From Stenopsyche tienmushanensis (Eukaryota; Arthropoda; Insecta; Trichoptera; Stenopsychidae), in NCBI GenBank assembly GCA_008973525.1, contig WACJ01000132.1, forward strand, positions 558,001 to 622,000: 64,000 bases of DNA, given 5' to 3'. Of the stretch, positions 57,356 through 64,000 are shown piece by piece. The translations under genes were made by a program, and so were the position numbers. Position 1 is the stretch's first letter; each line of letters opens with the position of its first letter. A model generated the notes under the pieces. The model searched no databases, was not told where the DNA came from, and saw nothing but the letters and a program-made list of their open reading frames with translations.

Positions 57356-59152
57356 TGTTCTTACGTTTATGTGACAATTGAAAGTAGATGTGTGCAGATT
57401 TGAATTTAAACCTAATTATACACTAGAATTTATTAAATATAATTATACAGTTCCTGAGGGAAATCGTTATGAATTTCTCATAATAACCATGATAAAATAA
57501 AATAAATTTGATGTTCCAAATGTACTCCTTTTTTATAATATGGGCTTGAAATTTTCAAAACAAGGCATTGATATTATCATATCAATTCCGTATTTCCATA
57601 GGGAAATTAAATTTTCCACAATTCCACGTTCCAATTTATAAATAATTTCCAACGTATTTTCACGAGTCAAAAATAATATTTTTAATTTCGTCTTCTCAGT
57701 ATTAAAATTTTGATTATTAAATATTTCAGTTCGTTTTTGTATTTTTTACACGATGATTTCGTTGTATGTTTCATCATTCATATGACTCATATTTTGCTCG
57801 TTATAACCGTGATTTCGATATAACAATACAAGCGTTGATACAAATATTATTTTATCGATGATATAATTTTGGGATAATAATAAAAAATGTATCAACGTTG
57901 ATATATGATTCAAATTATGAACTTTTATGTTCAGCATGGATTTTATTGTCAAATACCAAGACTTGACTTTGTTGAGCCATTCATTATTGATCTTTTATAC
58001 AATAATTAAAATCCTTATTGTATATTTTAGAGTGCATCTTCAAAATATCAACGCCGACAGCTGTCATTATGAAGTGACATTGTCAAATTGAACAATTACG
58101 TCGTGCACAAATGGCATTGACATTGAACGGGTTAAAAGGTTGTTTGTGATCCTGTCTTCGTCGCCTTTTCATCCTTGAGACTTAATAAAATCAACATTTA
58201 TCTCCCAGCCCGGGGATCGTGATTGATTTAAAGCGATTAGTCATCAATGTTACACGCGTAAAAGTAGCTTTCGTTTCGACTTAATTCCGAAGTAATTCGG
58301 GCAAATCGACGCCCAAAATTAAATGCCGAACATAGTAAAAGACATCTAGTGTCTTCGGGCGTAATTCGTGTAAACACCATATAGTATAATTACGATTGTA
58401 TAAACTATTCAACAGATTTGCTTGCTTGAAGGCGGGGTGAAAAATGACCCCATTCCGGTCCAATTTAACTAACTGTAATGGGCTCGCTGAATGGAGGTTC
58501 AAACAATTGCTTCTCAAATGTTTCAACGCCGTGAGACGATTAGCATTCGCACGTTTAATTTGCAAATAGATCAATTAGTAGAATAACATGCGTAGTCATA
58601 ATTCTCAATTAATGTACTTGGAAAGTATCGAGCTTCGGAGCTTTTATGGATGATTAGATTGTATACAGCGATTTTAACCCTTCGACGGCTGTTTTCGTTC
58701 ACGGCATAAAATTTTACATTCAATCTCTGTCATATCTTAGAAATAAAATTCAACCGTTCAGATTCTATTTTACAGCTTAAGTCGTTCAACTGAAAAATTA
58801 AATATAGAGCGATTACAGCCATTTTAATGTGGCTGAAGTTTATAGCCAACAACGAAAATTACCCCGGTTGACTTTATTGATGTGCTTTAAAGCTCTCTTT
58901 AATAGAAAAGTATAATTTAATTTTTATCGCACAGAGTTAAAATGACGTTTATTGTCGCTGATTAATATCTGAATTTATTGCCTTATCGATTTCACAAGCA
59001 CATTGTATGGTTCCATAGTATTCAATCACTTTAACACATATAGGCGTCATAAGTACAATCAAATTTTAGCTTAAATAATTCGTATATGAATGAGATATAA
59101 TAAATAATAATAATCCTTTATAGAACAATAATTTTACAGAGTATATTAATAC
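57356..59152. other. AT-rich stretch with one long imperfect hairpin
   Basis: CGTTGATACA (57833-57842) faces TGTATCAACG (57889-57898), with further partial pairing between. No gene is seen. The minus frame 58281-58574 has no motif. Confidence 0.45.
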
Positions 59153-59156
59153 TTAA

Positions 59157-60078
59157 GGCGTCTTCTCACTTTGCAAATTTAAAAAAATCGATTTTTATTT
59201 ATTTTTTTTATTTTGAAAGTACATATCTTCAAAAATGTTATATCGAAATTTCATAAAGATCGGACGAGTCTAACTATATTTTTGGGCGACCGTTAGGTGA
59301 CTACCTGAGAGCACCCGGCTGCATACGTATTGTTCAGACTTATGGTGCAAGTACAAGAAAGTGGTGAAAAACAATCAGATAGAAATTTTTAAACATCCTT
59401 CTGCTCTAGCTGAGGATGTTCATGAGGTTTTGAAACCGATTTATGAAGATCTTCGGAGGAAATACCCAAAATAATAACGAGTGTTTCAACAGCTGTCTGG
59501 GCAATTTTTCTGCAACCAAAACTTTAAACGTGTTCTCAAAACAAGGTTTTTTGGTGGCTTGTTGATGAAATTTCGGAAACTATCCGGCCGATTGTCATGA
59601 AATTTGAATGACATATTCTTCATAGTTATGGCTATAGCGTATATTATCATATTTTTGAAATTTTGATTTTAAGTAAATTTTTTTTACAAAAAACTGTAAA
59701 AAAAACCGCGTTTTTTTTACTTTTTAGAAAAACGTGTGCCATTTTGTTATTTTTGCGAATATCAAAAATCTGATAATATGAGCTATAGCTATTGATATGT
59801 TAAATCTAAAACTGATTTATTTTTTTTGTTTCAAATGACCTATCTCGGAGATACCATCAACAAGCCACGAACATAACATTTCTACACGGGTTTTTCGATG
59901 CTACTGTTTTATTACAATATAATAATTGTCCAAAATAATAAAAAAAAATTTTTTTCATGTACTTGAAAGATGTGTTTATTACATAAGATCCATTTTATCT
60001 CATAATTTTTAGCGAAAATCCTCGAAAAAAAATCGCGAAAATAGCCTATTTTTGAGGCGCCTAAAGTGAGAAGACGCC
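59157..60078 (+). mobile_element. TTAA-flanked Kolobok-like element, deleted, clean ends
   Basis: Perfect 16-bp TIRs GGCGTCTTCTCACTTT are flanked by TTAA (59153-59156 and 60079-60082). The 922-bp body carries a scrap of the same transposase type as at 27.9 kb. The TIR sequence differs from that element, so this is a second family of the same group. Confidence 0.8.
59343..59545 (+). pseudogene. Kolobok-like transposase scrap
   Basis: Plus strand: WCKYKKVVKNNQIEI, then HPSALAEDVHEVLKPIYEDL, then after a frameshift NTQNNNECFNS. This aligns with EIWCKWQKA through GGHTQNANKSFN in the 27.9-kb ORF, with the LLERCLGG block deleted. The acidic residue of the motif is kept. Confidence 0.7.
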
Positions 60079-60099
60079 TTAAATCTAGCAATTAATACA

Positions 60100-60599
60100 T
60101 TAAACGGTCTTAATTTTAAACCTTAACATTTTAGCTTAGTTGACTATAGATAATATTATAGTAACAAATATCTCAAAATTTCAGTAGGATTAATCAACAA
60201 CTTCTTAAGCTACAACTGGTGAACATTTTGAAAATGCAGTTTCGAAATAATCTCGTTTAAAGTTTCAATGCAATAAAACTATTAATTTTATTGACTTGCC
60301 GATCAATCAATGATTCCAGGTGCATATAATAGATCTTCAGCTTTCTAAAAAAGTTGATTATCTTCGATTAACTATTGTTTTCGGGCTATACGAGCTGCTT
60401 TTGAATCAGAAAGTCTCTTACAGTTCTACCCCGCTAACCGTGCTTCATCGGTTTTTCAGCAAAGACTTTACAGTAGGTGTCAATAATTATATTTAATGTA
60501 TTCATAATCTTCAAAAATAAACTGTACATTTTGTAATATGTAACTGCTTTTGTCTTGTGAGATGTCTGGGAAATAATTTTTAATGATTCTTCAGAAATG
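60100..60599 (-). pseudogene. decayed Kolobok-like transposase C-terminus and 3' region, copy 3
   Basis: Minus strand: MNTLNIIIDTYCKVFAEK, close to the end of copies 1 and 2. Non-coding sequence (60110-60420) follows that closely matches 29970-30240. The N-terminal part is missing; upstream is the MITE at 60600-60822. Confidence 0.7.
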
Positions 60600-60822
60600 C
60601 AGGGTGCGGCAGAAAAACTTCCTTTTTTGAAATGCACACTAAATCGACTGAAGCAATGGGTTATTCTAAAAAATGTGTCATGTCATGTAAGTTTAGTAAC
60701 GATTATACAGTGGACTGTCTTTAAATGTCTCTCTGTAATATGGAAAAACATTAAAGCTTATATCTCTTATACCGTTTGTGCTATTATTTTTTTAAATAAG
60801 GTAATTTCCCTGCCGCAACCTG
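60600..60822. mobile_element. 223-bp MITE with CAGGGTGCGGCAG ends
   Basis: The left end is CAGGGTGCGGCAGAAAAACT and the right end read inward is CAGGTTGCGGCAGGGAAATT, about 75% identical over 30 bases. The right flank is TA and the left flank is TG, perhaps a mutated TA, which suggests the Tc1/mariner superfamily. The + open frame over it (60597-60923) is a by-product. It seems to have landed within or at the edge of Kolobok-like copy 3. Confidence 0.65.
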
Positions 60823-61479
60823 TATTATATGAGTTATTTTCTAACATTCGAATCATGCATATGAATATAAGTTCTAAAATAATGGCATCATACATAAAAA
60901 TTTCATACGATGCACGTAAATAGCTTCGGGTCTTATAATATTTAAAATGCATTTTTATTCGTATCTGAGGTTCAAAACCTTCTTTATAGAATCATATTTT
61001 CCACGACTTTATACTCTTAAAATATATTTCCAACAGCAACCAAATCTGGCGAAGTTGTTCTATTGTCAAATGAAATTGCTCAATTTATTATCTGATACGT
61101 ATTTTTTAGTACTGTCAACGATAATGCAAAAATATCTCCAAAAGAATCTCATATTAGATTGCATATTTTCGATGTAAATCTGCGTTTTTAGGGCTTAAGT
61201 TCTTTCATCTGGCTGAAAATATTTTCTCAAGATGCATTTTTATTTTATCTTATTGTGTCTGCGCAAAAGTTGAGCATTCGCGTCGTTAACAATGAACGAA
61301 TATTTATTGACTTTAAAAGCAGAAATTGCTTACTTTGACGTTGATTAGATAAATTATTTTCGTCTGCAGAGTCAATTAAATTAGGATGTTCCATTCAATC
61401 ATGTTATTTGGCGTATTGATTTCAAATCAAGTTCTGAAGATTGAATTCGATTTTTTTTCCAATGTATTCTTTGAATTTA
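60823..61479. other. AT-rich stretch, no gene seen
   Basis: The + frame 60947-61177 has no motif. Confidence 0.5.
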
Positions 61480-61712
61480 AATTCGGCATTAATTTAAAGT
61501 CTACAAAGCTGCTATTTTGTATACAAGTAGTTTACCTTAATTATTGTTAAATAAATGTCATCTACTTTTGATACAAGGTAGTTATGGTTTCAATAGATGT
61601 GGCTAAAAATGTAGCATGGAAATTTGATTGAAGTGTTGCATATTTCAAACCATTGCAATATTAACTATATGCGGCTACAATTTAGTTTCAGTCTTGTAGG
61701 TATAATTAATTC
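61480..61712 (+). repeat. dispersed ~230-bp repeat, copy 2
   Basis: It is the partner of 26922-27152, sharing TCTACAAAGCTGCT, TACAAGTAGTTTA and TAATTATTGTTAAATAAA. The copies are in direct orientation 34.6 kb apart. The class is unknown. Confidence 0.7.
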
Positions 61713-62735
61713 GATGTTTAGAATACTTGATGAAACTTCTCAAAGATCAAGACCTTAAATCAACAATAAAGAAGTGCGACTATAAAATCAAAGACATTCC
61801 ATCAGCTTTTAAATTACACCGATCCTTCAGGACAGCGCTTTGCCGTATAAATGTAAAGCTGCCCACTGTAAAAACTAAATAAATCTTTGAATAAATTATC
61901 ACAGGGGTTGTTCAATTTCAACAGCCACCAATTCTACACCCCTACATGCTCCGGTGTGTGCATCGTAAAGTTTTCAAATGACTGTGGAGTCCCTGTTTCC
62001 CAAATATCCACAAATTCCATTCCGTGCACGAGGATAATACATTTTCCACAGGTATTGTATTCGTCGAGAATAGACCGGATGCCTGAACGACTCGCACCGA
62101 ATCCTTTCTTGTCCTGATAATGCGAATTATATATTGCATATAGGACGTATTGCAAAATAATAAATGCATATTATAATAATATTTCAAATTTGTGAGAAAA
62201 GCTCCATTACATCGGTAGCAATTTACTCCCAGCGTCTGACGCTCCTAATAAATTAACTCGTAGCAAATTTTCCGCAGCGCTTAACTAACAACTTTTTCAA
62301 TTTAAAACCAAGTATTAAAGCTCGTTATTTAGGTTTTAAAAATCGAAAGAATGTTTTCAACATCCACCCGTCAACGTCCGAAATGTTCAGTCTTTGATCT
62401 TTGATCCTCTGAATCCTTCAGAGCGAAGTTTCTATTAAAGTTGTCAGTCATGGACGAGCAAAGTATTTAAAGTTAAAATCATGTGTTAGATCTGATATTT
62501 TAATTGAAATTGCATTATCATACAATACAATCAAAAGCGATCCATTTTAGAGCTACAACAATACCCATCAACGGGTGCAAATTATACATTATCTCTCTGT
62601 CTGTTCCATTTACATCTGACCTTTCATCAAATAAATTCAGCAAGATCATTCTTAAGAATCATTCAATTTAAATAATATACAATAATTTTAGCTCAATAAA
62701 ATCACCTTCAACATTCTCCAAATTACCTCGTAAAT
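61713..62735. other. no gene seen
   Basis: Three overlapping open frames on both strands at 61887-62187 (up to 81 codons) have no recognisable motif and cannot all be real. Nothing else was recognised. Confidence 0.45.
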
Positions 62736-62920
62736 GACGGGGAGTCGCCGGTTGGCCTTGGATGCGGGAAGACGTCCATTTCGCAGCCAAATCCCTCTCT
62801 TGTGCCGAATAAACTGTTACATAGAGAAGAGAGTATTTTCGTTCGACGCCCGTCCATCCTCATCCTTCTATCCGTGTGGCTGTACGTGATCCGATAGAAT
62901 AACGGACCCGTACGCTAGAG
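62736..62920 (+). repeat. LTR-like repeat, 3' portion
   Basis: GAGTCGCCGGTTGGCCTTGG, ATGCGGGAAGACGTCC, CGCAGCCAAATCCCTCTC, GCCGAATAAAC and GACGCCCGTCCATCCTCATC, then GTGATCCGATAGAATAACGG. The 5' part is missing. Confidence 0.65.
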
Positions 62921-64000
62921 CTATCATTCTGACGAGTGTGTGGGAGCGGGGAACCGCCCGGGGACTCTACCCCTAGGAGCGCCCCCTTTACCTACGTAAT
63001 AGAGGCATAGCTTGGCCAACTTGCTAATAATACCGAAAACTATTATGTAAACAGTAAATTTTAATTTCATGAATCTGGGCTATTTTAATTTCATTTTTTC
63101 AAGCTTTCCCTATGCATATTTTTGGTCTTATCAGAGAATTACTCCGAACTGTCCTAAATTTAAACTTCAACTTGTCTATGCTATCATTATTTGTAATTGA
63201 CAGGCGAAAACGAGATCGCGGGATTCCTAAAGCGCATTTTTTTCAAAAATAAACTGACTCCCCTTCTGACACCATTGTAATGGAGTCCACGCTAACCTCG
63301 AAGACGGAGTTTTAATTTTGAAATAGTTGTTACGCAAATCGTTTAAATTTAAATTAAACACTTATTCTACCGTCTTTCGTCCGTGGTTTGTCAAATCTAG
63401 GTCTGTGGGAACGCACTAAAAATAAAATGTTGCATACAAATGTTGATAAATTACAAGAAACCTAAGAAAGTGAAATAAAATTCATGACGATTTGTCGATT
63501 CAATTAAATACATTTTAACGTACGTCATATGAATAAGTATAATAATTTCCAGATCTCAAGATCTCAACCCCCATTCCTTCACCCCAATGCGTCATACTCT
63601 GATAAATTCATTGCGCCATGCCGGCACCTCGTGCGTAAGCTCAAAAAGTTCTTCATAACTGAGATTTAAGATCTCCCACCTTAACCTTTAACCCTTAACA
63701 CCCCCTCCTCTTTAAAAATCTTTGCGCTTTCAGCACGTCCCTTCCATTTATTACATCAGCACACCTTTATGCAATGTAATTGCATTGATATCCCACGAAT
63801 GACGATAAATATCCGAACAGAATTTTGGAGATTGGATTGTCCCATCAATATTTTTCCCAAAAAAAAACCCATTATTTTAATGTTGAATGAACGAATGCAT
63901 GCAAAGGACTTGGGAATCCAATCCCGGTATCCCTGAGAGTTTTAGGTGCTCATGAATCCCGAGATTAGTAATACGTAATCCGGGAGATTAGGGATTACAT
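62921..64000. other. GC-rich patch then AT-rich stretch, no gene seen
   Basis: 62935-62992 is the most GC-rich patch outside the host exon and has runs of C and G around CCGCCCGGGGACTCTACCCC. It directly follows the LTR-like repeat and could be internal retroelement sequence. The remainder is AT-rich without a gene. Confidence 0.4.

Noticed and set aside
60597..60923. 108-codon + frame as a gene
   Set aside because: It runs straight across both TIRs of the MITE at 60600-60822.
63688..63710. TTAACCTTTAACCCTTAACACC as a telomeric repeat
   Set aside because: The units are irregular and too few; insect telomeres typically use TTAGG.
1..64000. CRISPR arrays, operons or prokaryotic defence systems
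   Set aside because: Intron signals, LINE, hAT, mariner and tRNA-derived elements all indicate a eukaryotic nuclear genome, and no regularly spaced repeats were seen.

Overview
This window looks like a stretch of a large, AT-rich, repeat-laden arthropod (probably insect) nuclear genome. It carries one recognisable protein-coding exon bounded by splice signals, at 49715-50597, on the + strand. Almost everything else that can be named is transposable-element debris. No operons, ribosome-binding sites, CRISPR arrays, rRNA or prokaryotic signals are seen.

Layout. 1-1.6 kb: AT-rich, non-coding. 1.7-3.9 kb: a 5'-truncated non-LTR retrotransposon (LINE) with an intact reverse transcriptase ORF and an (AAAAT)n tail. 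4-8.1 kb: a 65-bp tandem repeat derived from a transposase, a tRNA-like relic, a 648-bp hAT element with TIRs and 8-bp TSD, and a decayed mariner-like transposase. 9.7-13.7 kb: two internally deleted copies of one mariner element with matching TIRs. 15.8-16.9 kb: an RTE-type RT remnant between two ~190-bp direct repeats. 17-23.4 kb: a tRNA-Lys-like element, degenerate MITEs, a pogo/Tigger-like end and a perfect hairpin. 26-31.8 kb: a Helentron-like end, a dispersed repeat, a 1.6-kb TTAA-flanked transposon with a Mutator-like (probably Kolobok) transposase ORF, a second decayed copy and a mariner remnant. 34.7-49 kb: a second 65-bp tandem repeat, solo-LTR-like repeats, hAT and mariner MITEs and two transposase relics. 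49.7-50.6 kb: the host exon, followed by the start of an intron that may run off the window. 52.5-60.8 kb: another LTR-like repeat, hAT transposase relics and two further Kolobok-like relics, one with clean TTAA and TIR boundaries. 61.5-64 kb: a dispersed repeat, one more LTR-like copy and a GC-rich patch.

The transposon groups seen are LINE (Jockey-like and RTE-like), LTR-like, Tc1/mariner (at least four kinds), hAT (at least three kinds), Kolobok-like, Helentron-like, and possibly piggyBac and pogo. The most interesting signal is the set of five Kolobok-like, TTAA-targeting relics. Next are the 65-bp tandem duplication of a transposase catalytic segment found with the same period at two loci 30 kb apart, and a paired set of ~190-bp direct repeats around an unrelated RT fragment. 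The host exon encodes a 282-residue N-terminal segment that I cannot assign to a family.
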